Source: Arthrobacter sp. 31Y
GTDB taxonomy: Bacteria; Actinomycetota; Actinomycetes; Actinomycetales; Micrococcaceae
NCBI RefSeq assembly: GCF_000526335.1
Contig: NZ_JAFW01000001.1
Location: forward strand, 3,162,001 to 3,226,000
Reading direction: 5' to 3'
Length of the DNA: 64,000 nt
Shown piece by piece: positions 7,575 to 17,551 of this stretch (positions are counted from its first letter, which is position 1; each line of letters begins with the position of its first letter). The position numbers and the translations under genes are program-made. The notes under the pieces were generated by a model. It saw only the letters and a list, made by a program, of their open reading frames with translations, ran no database searches and was not told where the DNA came from.

Positions 7575-7625
7575 GGTGCCGGGCCGGATGCCCCACCAAC
7601 CACAGTGCTAATACAGCGGGGCACC
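7575..7625 (+). promoter_or_regulatory. Possible structured leader before yhhQ
   Basis: Two stems compete for the same 3' segment: GGTGCC (7575-7580) can pair with GGCACC (7620-7625), while TGCCCC (7589-7594) can pair with GGGGCA (7618-7623). Mutually exclusive stems upstream of a queuosine-precursor transporter suggest a regulatory leader. I could not fit it to a known preQ1 riboswitch class, so this is only a candidate. Confidence 0.3.
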
Positions 7626-7668
7626 ACAACGTGGGAGCCTGCGCGAACCACTACGAAATGGATGACCC

Positions 7669-8379
7669 ATGCCCTCGCCCTCAGGCTCCAGTACCTTGAG
7701 CAAGCCCGCGCCGCGCTTCGCGTCGATCGGCTCCCCGTATTTCGGCATCATGCTGGCCATCATGGCCGTGGTGCTGATCCTGTCCAACATTGGCGCTTCC
7801 AAAGGCGTTGTGCTCGGACCGATCATCACAGATGGCGGGTTCTTCCTCTTCCCGTTGGCCTACATCCTGGGCGACGTCATGAGCGAGGTTTACGGCTTCA
7901 AGGTGGCGCGCAAGGCCATCATCACCTCGTTCGCACTCTCGGTGTTCGCCTCCCTCTGCTACTGGATCATCATTGTGCTGCCCGGCTTCAATGACGAGTA
8001 CGGCACCGCCAAGCAGGCTGCGATCGAAGGTGCACTTGGACCCGTCCCGCAAATCGTCCTCGCCTCGCTGCTGGCCTTCCTTGCCGGGCAGACCATCAAC
8101 TCCTGGATCCTGGTGAAGATGAAGGCCCGCACGGGTGAGAAGTCCCTCTGGGCACGCCTGATGGGCTCGTCCGTGGTGGGCGAATTTGTGGACACCCTGA
8201 TCTTCTGCAGCATCGCAGCATCGGTCATTGGCATCACAGATGCGGGCTCGTTCCTGAACTACGTCCTTGTTGGTTTCGTCTACAAGACCGCCGTGGAGTT
8301 CCTGTTCGTCCCGGTCACCGTGCTGGTTGTCGGTTGGATCAAGAAGCGCGAGCCCAGCTACGGGGTAGCCGCAGCCTAA
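7669..8379 (+). CDS. yhhQ: Queuosine precursor transporter (YhhQ/VUT family)
   Basis: A 236-residue membrane protein of about six helices. The segments SNIGASKGVVLGPIITDGGF, FPLAYILGDVMSEVYGFK, GQTINSWILVKMK and GSSVVGEFVDTLIFCSIA are the signature blocks of the YhhQ/vitamin uptake transporter family. Members import the queuosine precursors preQ0 or preQ1. The convergent neighbour is tgt, the enzyme that inserts such bases into tRNA, while no preQ1 synthesis genes are seen here, so the pair fits a salvage route. The ribosome-binding site is weak (GGATG), and the leader may be structured. Confidence 0.9.
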   Translation: MPSPSGSSTLSKPAPRFASIGSPYFGIMLAIMAVVLILSNIGASKGVVLGPIITDGGFFLFPLAYILGDVMSEVYGFKVARKAIITSFALSVFASLCYWIIIVLPGFNDEYGTAKQAAIEGALGPVPQIVLASLLAFLAGQTINSWILVKMKARTGEKSLWARLMGSSVVGEFVDTLIFCSIAASVIGITDAGSFLNYVLVGFVYKTAVEFLFVPVTVLVVGWIKKREPSYGVAAA

Positions 8380-8397
8380 GCCCTCGCGCAACTGGCC

Positions 8398-8464
8398 GAG
8401 TTCGCCGGAAGCGTGTGAGTTCGCCGGAAGTTTCCGCACGCTCACGCACGCTTCCGGCGAACTC
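8398..8464. terminator. Bidirectional hairpin between yhhQ and tgt
   Basis: Perfect 18-base arms, GAGTTCGCCGGAAGCGTG (8398-8415) and its complement (8447-8464), with further pairing GTGAG/CTCAC inside the loop. It lies between two convergent stop codons, so it probably terminates both transcripts. The loop holds an extra direct copy of GAGTTCGCCGGAAG. Confidence 0.8.
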
Positions 8465-8478
8465 GCCGCGAGAAGCGC

Positions 8479-10547
<2,069 letters not shown>

Positions 10548-10619
10548 GGCCCCGAATCTACCGCCGTTGGCGCCCACATAACAGGTCTTGATCTTCCGGA
10601 AATAAACCCAACAGGAATC

Positions 10620-11612
10620 CTAGGCGCGCACCGATTCCAGTTCATTGCCGATCCGACGCGCCAGCTCATCTTCGCCGATGGTCTTCGAACCGCCGTGGGC
10701 ACGCAGGAACATCAGCGCTTCGAGGCGCAGGAACCGCCATTCGCGCTCGGCCTCGTGGTTGCCGTTGTCGATCGCGCGGAAGATTTCCTTGTCGTAAAGG
10801 TTGGGTTCGTTGAGCGAGCGCTGACGTACCCGCGCATTGATCCGGGCCTTGAACGGATCCTCTTCCTGGGACTCAGGGGCGCGCAGCAGTTTCTCGTAGA
10901 CCGCGGCACGGTCGCTTTGTCCGGCTTCGCGGCAGATGAAACTGGACAGCGCGAGTGCCCGTTCAATGGACGCCCACCGGTCCAGGTTGCCGTCAAACGG
11001 CAGCACGTTCAGCAGGTCAGCAACGGCCAACGCGTGGTCCGGGTCCCGCAGCACAATGCACAGATCGAAGGCGAGGTCGCTGAGGTCCCTGAGGCAGCTT
11101 CCGGACTTGGTATTGATGCCCTTTGCCAGCCGTTCCGACAACACCTGAACGCCGTTCTTACCCTTGTGGTCGGCAGCAGCCGCGCGCACAACGGCTTCCG
11201 GGGTGCCGCCCGGCTCGGGGATGAGGGCCAGCTCTTCGGCGCTGGGTCCGGTATGCGCCGGGGGTACCTCCGGGCGGGGAGGCACGACGTCGGCGGGCCC
11301 GGCGGGAGCCTCGGCGTCGGATTCGGCGGAGGTGCTTGAGTCGGGTGTGCTTGAGGCGGAGGTACTGGCGTCGTAAGCACCCACGTCAGAGCCCTCGCCC
11401 ACAGGAACACTGGACCCGACAGCGATCCGCACCGTGCCGCCGTCGACCATTGTCACCAGCAGCAGCGCGGCCACCCCGTAGTCGTCGTTCTGCACCTCGA
11501 TGGTGCTGATTTCCTCGGCCGGCCCGTCACCGGGCGGGAACACAAAATCTCCGGGCTGCAGGTCCCCAGCCTGCTTTTCTGTGTACTGCTGTGTGGCTGG
11601 GCTGTGAGTCAT
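10620..11612 (-). CDS. Unknown protein with helical C-terminal domain
   Basis: I do not recognise a characterised family. The 330-residue product looks modular: an N-terminal beta-rich part (about 15-75, QAGDLQPGDFVFPPGDGPAE), a low-complexity Ser/Ala/Pro linker (about 80-130), then a helical region of about 190 residues containing LRDLSDLAFDLCIVLRDPDH and EREWRFLRLEALMFLRAHGG. No signal peptide or membrane helix is seen, so it is probably cytoplasmic. AAAGGA upstream supports the ATG at 11612. It precedes the SRPBCC gene on the same strand with a gap of 72 bases, which allows co-transcription. Confidence 0.75.
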   Translation of the reverse strand: MTHSPATQQYTEKQAGDLQPGDFVFPPGDGPAEEISTIEVQNDDYGVAALLLVTMVDGGTVRIAVGSSVPVGEGSDVGAYDASTSASSTPDSSTSAESDAEAPAGPADVVPPRPEVPPAHTGPSAEELALIPEPGGTPEAVVRAAAADHKGKNGVQVLSERLAKGINTKSGSCLRDLSDLAFDLCIVLRDPDHALAVADLLNVLPFDGNLDRWASIERALALSSFICREAGQSDRAAVYEKLLRAPESQEEDPFKARINARVRQRSLNEPNLYDKEIFRAIDNGNHEAEREWRFLRLEALMFLRAHGGSKTIGEDELARRIGNELESVRA

Positions 11613-11685
11613 CGGAAGTCCTTTGGTTCTCGTGGGGTCCGCCGTCCAGTCTACAAAGACCGGCTGGCGCGGGGGCGGGGACCCG

Positions 11686-12225
11686 CTAGAGGACGATGCC
11701 CGAGAAAGCCAGGGCCTGCCGCACGAGGTTCCCGCGGCCGCCGTCGAATTCCTGTTGGACGTTCTCGCTGAGCACTTCCTGGGGCGTCATCCACGTGAGT
11801 TCCAAAGCATCCTGGCGCGGTTCGCATTCACCGGTCACCGGGATGACGTAGGCCAGCGAGACGGCGTGCTGCCGGTCGTCGGTGAAGCCGGTCTGTGACG
11901 GGGCAGGGAAGTATTCGGCCACCGTGAAGGGGACGGGGCTGATGGGCAGCTGCGGGAACGCCAGGGGACCGAGGTCCTTTTCCATGTGCCGCAGAAGCGC
12001 TGCGCGGATGGTCTCGCGGTAGAGAACGCGGCCGGAGACGAGGTAGCGCACCATGTTGCCGTCGGCGTCGCCCTGCAGGAGGGTGCCAACTTCGTTCACG
12101 TACCCGAGCGGATCCAGCCGGACCGGGACAGCCTCCACATAGACCATGGGGAGTCGGCCGCGGGCTTCGAAGAGGTCTTCATCTGAAAGCCAGCCTGGAT
12201 ACGGGTCGGGTGTACGTACGCTCAT
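11686..12225 (-). CDS. Nudix-like protein with degenerate Nudix box
   Basis: A 179-residue protein with the Nudix fold order: a substrate strand VEAVPVRLDPLGYVNEVGTL, then SGRVLYRETIRAALLRHMEK at the Nudix box, and PVTGECEPRQDALELTWMTP as the closing element. It resembles the DUF4916-type Nudix relatives of actinobacteria. The catalytic REUXEE signature is replaced by RHMEKD, so the usual metal-binding glutamates are largely missing and hydrolase activity is doubtful. It is separated by 73 bases from the unknown gene on the same strand. A binding or regulatory role is an alternative. Confidence 0.75.
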   Translation of the reverse strand: MSVRTPDPYPGWLSDEDLFEARGRLPMVYVEAVPVRLDPLGYVNEVGTLLQGDADGNMVRYLVSGRVLYRETIRAALLRHMEKDLGPLAFPQLPISPVPFTVAEYFPAPSQTGFTDDRQHAVSLAYVIPVTGECEPRQDALELTWMTPQEVLSENVQQEFDGGRGNLVRQALAFSGIVL

Positions 12226-12302
12226 GGTTAAGTTCTACCCCATCCCCAGCCGAAGTTCCTTGGTGGCGTTCCGGTGGCTGCGTGGTTACGCTCTCGGCGG
12301 TA

Positions 12303-12911
12303 TTAGAGGGCCAGAATGGACGCGAGCGGCTCCCCGGATGTTATGCGGTCAAGGATGGCGGGCTCCGCCGCGTCCGAGGCGAGGGCCTTCCCCAGCACGT
12401 CGCGTGCAGCTTCCGGGGAGAGGACGATCAGCCCGTTGTCGTCGCCCAGGACCAGGTCTCCGGGGTTGACCTGCACGCCTCCGCAGTGCACCGGGACATT
12501 GACGGCGGAGCCGGTCCCGTACAGGCGTTTGGTGGTCAGGCAGGACGTCCCGCGGGCGAATACCGGCAGGCCGGTTTCCCGTAGTTCCAGGACGTCGGTG
12601 GCCACGCCATCAACCACGACGCCGGCCGCACCTTGAGCGAGCGCCGCGGCTGCCGTGACGGCCCCCACGGGCGCATGCCGGTGGTCGCCGCCCATGTCCA
12701 CCACCAGCACATCGCCTGGACGGAGCGCGAGGAGTGCGTGGTTCATGGCAATGGCGTCGTGGTCAGCGATCCGGACTGTGACGGCCGGCCCGGCAATTTT
12801 CACGTTTGCCAGCAGCGACTGGATGGCGGGGGAGACGAAGCCGTCCTCAAGGAAATGCCCGATGGTGGGGTAGCTGACATCGCTCAGGTCTTGCAGGAGT
12901 GTTGGGCTCAC
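12303..12911 (-). CDS. RraA-like aldolase/decarboxylase
   Basis: A 202-residue RraA-fold protein. It contains GPAVTVRIADHDAIAMNHAL, LRPGDVLVVDMGGDHRHAPV, GAAGVVVDGVATDVLELRET, and the tail VNPGDLVLGDDNGLIVLSPE with the conserved GD-N-G metal and pyruvate site. Relatives are 4-hydroxy-4-methyl-2-oxoglutarate aldolases with oxaloacetate decarboxylase activity, or RNase E inhibitors. The aldolase reading fits the catabolic setting. The GTG start overlaps the RidA stop (GTGA), so it is the third gene of an MHS transporter-RidA-RraA operon. It probably processes a 2-oxo or hydroxy acid intermediate. The substrate is unknown. Confidence 0.85.
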   Translation of the reverse strand: MSPTLLQDLSDVSYPTIGHFLEDGFVSPAIQSLLANVKIAGPAVTVRIADHDAIAMNHALLALRPGDVLVVDMGGDHRHAPVGAVTAAAALAQGAAGVVVDGVATDVLELRETGLPVFARGTSCLTTKRLYGTGSAVNVPVHCGGVQVNPGDLVLGDDNGLIVLSPEAARDVLGKALASDAAEPAILDRITSGEPLASILAL

Positions 12912-13330
12912 GGGGTTACCTCCGGTTTATGAGCGAGGACCTTCTGGGCAAGAACAGCCACGCATTCGATTTCCAAGGACACGCCCCAAAGGCTCACGCA
13001 CACGGTGGTCCGGGCCGGTTTGGCGGTGCCGAAGTACTCCACGTACACGCGGTTGTACTCCTCAAGCTGGTCCTGGCTTGTCAGGTAGGTGTTGACCTTG
13101 ACCACGTGGTCGAGGCTGGACCCTGCGGCTTCCAACACGCCCGCGAGGTTTTGGATGGTTTGCCGGACTTGCCCTTCGAAGGTGTCCGGCTGGTCATCCA
13201 GGCCGGTGATCGCGGGGATCTGGCCGGAGGTGAAGACGAAACCGTTGGCAATGACCGCCGGGGAAAAGGGCCCGACGGCGGGCGCCTGGCCGGGGATGCC
13301 GGCCAGGCGCTCGATGGTGCTTGGATTCAC
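12908..13330 (-). CDS. RidA-family imine/enamine deaminase
   Basis: A 140-residue RidA/YjgF-family protein. Features include GPFSPAVIANGFVFTSGQIP, QVRQTIQNLAGVLEAAGSSL, VVKVNTYLTS and the C-terminal ARTTVCVSLWGVSLEIECVA, where the family has the substrate-binding arginine and glutamate. RidA proteins hydrolyse reactive enamines and imines to 2-oxo acids. Members inside catabolic operons often serve a pathway-specific imine. Its GTG start overlaps the transporter stop and its own stop overlaps RraA, so the three genes are translationally coupled. This points to a pathway that passes through an amine oxidation or deamination step. Confidence 0.9.
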   Translation of the reverse strand: MNPSTIERLAGIPGQAPAVGPFSPAVIANGFVFTSGQIPAITGLDDQPDTFEGQVRQTIQNLAGVLEAAGSSLDHVVKVNTYLTSQDQLEEYNRVYVEYFGTAKPARTTVCVSLWGVSLEIECVAVLAQKVLAHKPEVTP

Positions 13331-14715
13331 TGGGCTGCCGCGGTTTCTGTTGCGGAGGAACCGGTGGAGGAAGAGCCGGCAGCAGCCGGTGCCTCATCGA
13401 CGGCGTCGATGTTGCCGTACCGGGTTTCGGTCAGCAGGAAGAGGGCCACCAAGGACAGCCCCGCTGCAGCCATGATGTACCAGGCGATCGAGGAGCTCTG
13501 TCCCGTCATGCCCAGGAGCCACGTGGTGACGAACGGGGTGGCGGCGCTGCCCAGCAGGCCGGACAGCATGTAAGCCACGGACAGGCCGGAGTAGCGGACC
13601 TTGGATCCGAAGAGCTCGGCGAGGAACGTGGCGATGGGCCCGTAGTTGGCGCAGAACGCGGTCATCATGGCCAGGTAGGCGACGAAGAGCAGTGCCACCG
13701 ACTTGGTGTCCATTAGCCAGAACATGGGGAAGGCGAGGGCGGCCTCGGCAGCAACACCGGCGAAGATGATGGGTTTGCGGCCGAACTTATCGGAGAGCTT
13801 TCCGAAGAAGGGGATGAGGAACAGTCCCAGGATGCAGGAGGCCAGGACCACCCAGAGCATCAGGCTCTCCGAGTGGCCGAGTTCCTTCTTGCCGTAGGAG
13901 ACGCCGGAGGCCACCAGCAGGGTGAAGGTGCTGCCTGTGGACAGGGTGGCGACGCCGCCCAGGACAACCTGCTTCCAGTACTTGGCCATCAGTGCGGCGA
14001 ACGGCATTTTGGCCTTGGCGCCGGCGGTCTTGACTGCTTGGAAGGAGGGGGTTTCCTCGATGTGCAGCCTGATGTAGATGCCCACGGTGACCAGGAGGAC
14101 CGAGGCCAGGAACGGAATGCGCCAGCCCCACGAGTACAGGGCCTCGGTGCTGACCGTGGACGCCACAATAAGGAAGGCCACATTGGCGATCAGGGTGCCT
14201 GCGGGGACGCCAACCTGCACCAGTGAACCGTAGAAACCGCGACGGGCGGGAGGAGCGTGTTCAACCGTCATGAGCACGGCGCCGCCCCATTCGCCGCCGA
14301 GGGCCAGGCCCTGGATGACGCGGAGGAACAGCAACAGCAGTGGCGCCATGATGCCGATGCTGTTGTAGTCCGGCAGCAGGCCGATGGCGAACGTTGCCGC
14401 TCCCATGGTCAGGAGGGAGACCAGCAGCATGGATTTGCGGCCCAGACGGTCACCGAAGTGGCCGAAGATGATGGCGCCCACCATGCGGGCAATGTAGGCG
14501 GAAGCGAATGTACCGAAGGCCAGCATGGTGCCGACGATCGGATCGAAGCTGGGGAAGAAGATCTTGTTGAAGACGAGGGCCGACGCTGTTCCGAACACGA
14601 AAAGGTCGTACCACTCGACGGTGGTGCCAATAACGCTGGCAAGGGCAATCTTGCGCATCTTGGCCAGGTCCAGCCTGGATGTGGATGCGGAGGAAGTATC
14701 TACCGTGTGGGCCAT
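13327..14715 (-). CDS. MHS-family MFS transporter (RidA operon)
   Basis: A 462-residue transporter with about 12 helices and clear MHS-family blocks: ALASVIGTTVEWYDLFVFGT, ARMVGAIIFGHFGDRLGRKS, VIQGLALGGEWGGAVLM and a C-terminal acidic and Ser/Ala-rich tail. The family moves carboxylates, osmolytes or aromatic acids with protons. The ATG at 14715 has GGAGA five bases upstream; the 14 upstream in-frame codons add nothing family-like. It leads the transporter-RidA-RraA operon and lies next to the PucR regulator. An inverted repeat at 14771-14794 sits in its promoter region. The substrate is probably that of the divergent catabolic genes. Confidence 0.9.
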   Translation of the reverse strand: MAHTVDTSSASTSRLDLAKMRKIALASVIGTTVEWYDLFVFGTASALVFNKIFFPSFDPIVGTMLAFGTFASAYIARMVGAIIFGHFGDRLGRKSMLLVSLLTMGAATFAIGLLPDYNSIGIMAPLLLLFLRVIQGLALGGEWGGAVLMTVEHAPPARRGFYGSLVQVGVPAGTLIANVAFLIVASTVSTEALYSWGWRIPFLASVLLVTVGIYIRLHIEETPSFQAVKTAGAKAKMPFAALMAKYWKQVVLGGVATLSTGSTFTLLVASGVSYGKKELGHSESLMLWVVLASCILGLFLIPFFGKLSDKFGRKPIIFAGVAAEAALAFPMFWLMDTKSVALLFVAYLAMMTAFCANYGPIATFLAELFGSKVRYSGLSVAYMLSGLLGSAATPFVTTWLLGMTGQSSSIAWYIMAAAGLSLVALFLLTETRYGNIDAVDEAPAAAGSSSTGSSATETAAAQ

Positions 14716-14770
14716 CTGATTCTCCGGATGGGGTGCGGGGACGAATGTCCGGTGCAAGGTAGCTACAACT

Positions 14771-14794
14771 ATGGTGTGTGCCGGATCACACCAT
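14771..14794. promoter_or_regulatory. Inverted repeat operator ATGGTGTG-N8-CACACCAT
   Basis: A perfect 8-base inverted repeat with an 8-base spacer lies 56 bases upstream of the transporter start. It is a good candidate binding site for the adjacent PucR-family regulator. No equal site was found in the divergent region at 16084-16219, although GTCACACAAA there could be a half-site. Confidence 0.6.
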
Positions 14795-14871
14795 CAATGG
14801 CATAAACTCCAGCAATTCGGGGCCAGGAATGTGGAAACACACACCGAAGCGCGGCGGCCGCCACAAGAGCG

Positions 14872-16083
14872 CTAGGCCCAGGCCACCACCAGCCGTGCCG
14901 TCTTCGCTGGAACGGCGAGGTCGATTCCCGTCAGCTCCTGGAAACGGTTGAGCCGGTTGAGGATGGTGTTGCGGTGGCAAAACAACTGCTCCGACGTGAC
15001 GGTGACATTGCCGGTGGCCAGGTAGTTCCGGACCGTCTCCAGCAGGCGTTCGCGCTCGCCGCCCCGGCACTCGGCCAGGGCCTCTTCGAGTTCCGCGGCG
15101 AGGTCCAAGCCTGCGTCCTGCAGGTTTTGCTGGGCCAGCCGTGCCCACGCGGAATCGGCTGACAGCGGACCGGAATCTCGTGGCCGCAGCAGAGCGGCCA
15201 GGCTCTCGGCCGTGCGGGCGGCCCCGGGGAGGGCCCGCAGCCCAAGGACTTCGGGCACGTAGCCGCAGGGGATATTGACGACGCCGGGTGGCAGCTGCTG
15301 GCCTTCGGTTTCAGGGCTGCGCGTCTCGCCAAGGGGCTCAGGACCCCGCGTCCGAACAGCCGGCAGCGCCCAGAAAACGTAGGTGTTGCCGCCGGACTCG
15401 TGGAGGAACAAGCGCTGCCGGGTGTGCTGCCCCGCTCCGAACTGGGATGTGGCGGCGCGAAGCCGGGCGCCGGGTTCGCCGCTTGCTGCCACCAAGGCGA
15501 AGCGTTGCTCAGGGTTGATGCCCAGTGCCGCAGCTACTTGGGAGGACGTTTCCAGTGAGGGGCTGCTCTGGTTGAACAGGCGTGCAATGAACTCCCGTTG
15601 GATGCTGGACTCTTCCTGTGCCATCCTGACGCGCTCGGTCAGGTAGCTGGTGTGCGTCCGGGTAGCGAATTCGTCCACCACGCTCCACACCTGGTCCACC
15701 CGGGTGGCCAGCAATGCGGCGTCCTCGGTGTGGGCGATCTCCAGGAGCTCGGCCCAGAGAATGCTGAAGTCCAGCCGTACGGCAGAGGTGAGGGACTCCG
15801 GTGGAATGCCGGCCCGGGCGCGCTTGGAGCCAAGGTCCGAAGCGAAGTCGAGCAGGCCATCGCGGCTGTCCGTCCTGCCGTTCCTCAAGCCGCTGATCAG
15901 CCGCCGGAAAGTCTCCCGTGCAGTCTCCTGAATTTCCAGGACCGTCACTTGGCTTTCGCCGTACTCGGGGATCTCCCGGACCCTGGTGGTGAAGGCCTGG
16001 GCCAGGGTGTCCAGCCTGCCTTCGAGCTCATCCACTAACTCGGCCCAACGAACAGAATGCCCTGAAGTATCGGAATTGTGCAT
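14872..16083 (-). CDS. PucR-family transcriptional regulator
   Basis: A 403-residue regulator. The C-terminal 70 residues contain the PucR-type helix-turn-helix: LLETVRNYLATGNVTVTSEQ, LFCHRNTILNRLNRFQELTG. The N-terminal two thirds resemble the RsbRD-like and GGDEF-like sensory segments typical of the family (TSYLTERVRMAQEESSIQRE in the middle). PucR/CdaR regulators usually activate catabolic genes for purines, sugar acids and similar substrates. It lies between the RidA operon and the divergent ThDP-amidohydrolase operon and is the obvious regulator of both. A TAGAAT box six bases before its ATG and no ribosome site suggest a leaderless transcript. Confidence 0.88.
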   Translation of the reverse strand: MHNSDTSGHSVRWAELVDELEGRLDTLAQAFTTRVREIPEYGESQVTVLEIQETARETFRRLISGLRNGRTDSRDGLLDFASDLGSKRARAGIPPESLTSAVRLDFSILWAELLEIAHTEDAALLATRVDQVWSVVDEFATRTHTSYLTERVRMAQEESSIQREFIARLFNQSSPSLETSSQVAAALGINPEQRFALVAASGEPGARLRAATSQFGAGQHTRQRLFLHESGGNTYVFWALPAVRTRGPEPLGETRSPETEGQQLPPGVVNIPCGYVPEVLGLRALPGAARTAESLAALLRPRDSGPLSADSAWARLAQQNLQDAGLDLAAELEEALAECRGGERERLLETVRNYLATGNVTVTSEQLFCHRNTILNRLNRFQELTGIDLAVPAKTARLVVAWA

Positions 16084-16219
16084 TCACACATTCTAGCGCC
16101 CTGATTCCGTGGTGGATTGCTAGTCTTTTTGGGAAAAACTACTGGCACTATGGATTGAGTCACACAAATTTGCCCGGGCATCCCCAACGTCCGGTCCCGT
16201 TCGCACTCATGGAGCAACT
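16084..16219. promoter_or_regulatory. Divergent promoter region, pucR/catabolic operon
   Basis: This 136-base region must hold promoters for the regulator (minus) and for the plus-strand operon. On the minus strand TAGAAT (16090-16095) is placed for a start at or next to the pucR ATG. On the plus strand GGAG lies seven bases before the transporter ATG. No strong palindrome is evident. Confidence 0.5.
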
Positions 16220-17551
16220 ATGGCAAGCACGGTCAGCGGAGCCACGGACGCAAGTCCCACGGCAGTACGCGTCGTCGATGAAAGCGTTACCAAGAAGGTG
16301 GCCCTGGCTGCCCTCGTGGGCACTGCACTGGAATGGTACGACTTCTTCCTTTTCACCACAGCCGCTGCGCTGGTGTTCAACGCACAGTTCTTCGTTTCCC
16401 AGGACCCCTTCGTGGCGGCCATGGGATCCTTCGCCACACTCGCGGTCGGCTTCGTTGCCCGCCCGATCGGTGGCTTCATCTTCGGCGCCCTCGGGGACAA
16501 GGTTGGCCGCAAGAAGATCCTCATGGTCACCATCGTGGGCATCGGCATTGTCACCGGCCTCATCGGTCTCCTGCCGAACTACATGACCATCGGCTTGGCC
16601 GCCCCCATCTTGCTGGTAGCCCTGCGCATCGTCCAGGGCCTCGCCGTCGGCGGTGAGTGGAGCGGCGCGGTAATTATCGCCGTCGAGAATGCTCCGGTGG
16701 AGAAGCGCGCACGCTACGCCGCCCTGCCGCAGATCGGTTCGCCGATCGGCACCATCCTGTCCTCCGGTGGCTTCTTCGGCATGCTGTTCCTGGTGGGCCA
16801 GAGCAACTTTGACGCCTGGGGCTGGCGCATACCCTTCATCGCAGCCATCCCGCTGCTGGCTATCTCACTGTGGATCCGCAGCCGCCTCAGCGAATCGCCC
16901 GAATTCGAAGCCCTCATGGAGTCCGGCGAGACCGAACACGCTCCCATCCGCGGCGTCCTGAAGAACAGTTGGCGCCAGATCCTGGTGGGCATGTGCTCCG
17001 CGTTGCTGGGCATCGGCGGTTTCTACCTCATCACCAGCTTTGTGGTCTTCTACGGCACCAAGGTCCTCAAGCTGCCCTCTGAACTCCTGCTCATGGGCAC
17101 CCTGCTTGCTGCAGCCCTGGAGATCGGCGCCCTCATCTGGGCCGGCCGCCTGGGTGAAAAGTTCGGCGCCAGCAAGGTCATCCTGTGGGGCGGCGTGGCT
17201 TCGGCCATCATTGCCATCCCGGTGTTCCTCGCCATCGATAGCCGCGACCCCGTCCTGGTTGTCCTGGGCATGATGATCGGCGTCGCCGTCCTCTCCATCC
17301 CGTACGCCGTCTCCGGCACGGCCCTGACCGCGCTGTTCGCCACGAAGGTTCGTTATACCGGCGTCGCCATCACCTCCAACACTGCCGGCGTCATCTCCGG
17401 CTTCGTGCCGCTGATCGCCACCGCCTTGGTAGCAGCCAACAACTCCTTCTGGCCCGGCGCCATCATCCTGCTGGTGGTCTCCGTACTGACGGCACTCTCC
17501 GGATTGTTCCTCCCCGCCCTTTCCATCGAAGAAGAAGGAATGAAGCATTGA
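16220..17551 (+). CDS. MHS-family MFS transporter (ThDP operon)
   Basis: A 443-residue transporter and the first gene of the plus-strand catabolic operon. It shows the MHS pattern ALVGTALEWYDFFLFTTAAA, ARPIGGFIFGALGDKVGRKK, VQGLAVGGEWSGAVIIAVEN and SWRQILVGMCSALLGIGGFY, with about 12 membrane helices. It is clearly related to, but distinct from, the transporter of the divergent operon. Having two MHS permeases around one PucR gene suggests uptake of two related compounds, or uptake plus export. The stop overlaps the TTG start of the ThDP enzyme (TTGA). The start is supported by GGAG. The substrate is unknown. Confidence 0.92.
   Translation: MASTVSGATDASPTAVRVVDESVTKKVALAALVGTALEWYDFFLFTTAAALVFNAQFFVSQDPFVAAMGSFATLAVGFVARPIGGFIFGALGDKVGRKKILMVTIVGIGIVTGLIGLLPNYMTIGLAAPILLVALRIVQGLAVGGEWSGAVIIAVENAPVEKRARYAALPQIGSPIGTILSSGGFFGMLFLVGQSNFDAWGWRIPFIAAIPLLAISLWIRSRLSESPEFEALMESGETEHAPIRGVLKNSWRQILVGMCSALLGIGGFYLITSFVVFYGTKVLKLPSELLLMGTLLAAALEIGALIWAGRLGEKFGASKVILWGGVASAIIAIPVFLAIDSRDPVLVVLGMMIGVAVLSIPYAVSGTALTALFATKVRYTGVAITSNTAGVISGFVPLIATALVAANNSFWPGAIILLVVSVLTALSGLFLPALSIEEEGMKH

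Noticed and set aside
7560..7668. preQ1 riboswitch in front of yhhQ
   Set aside because: The leader may fold, but I could not align it to preQ1-I, II or III consensus elements, so only an unclassified leader is reported.
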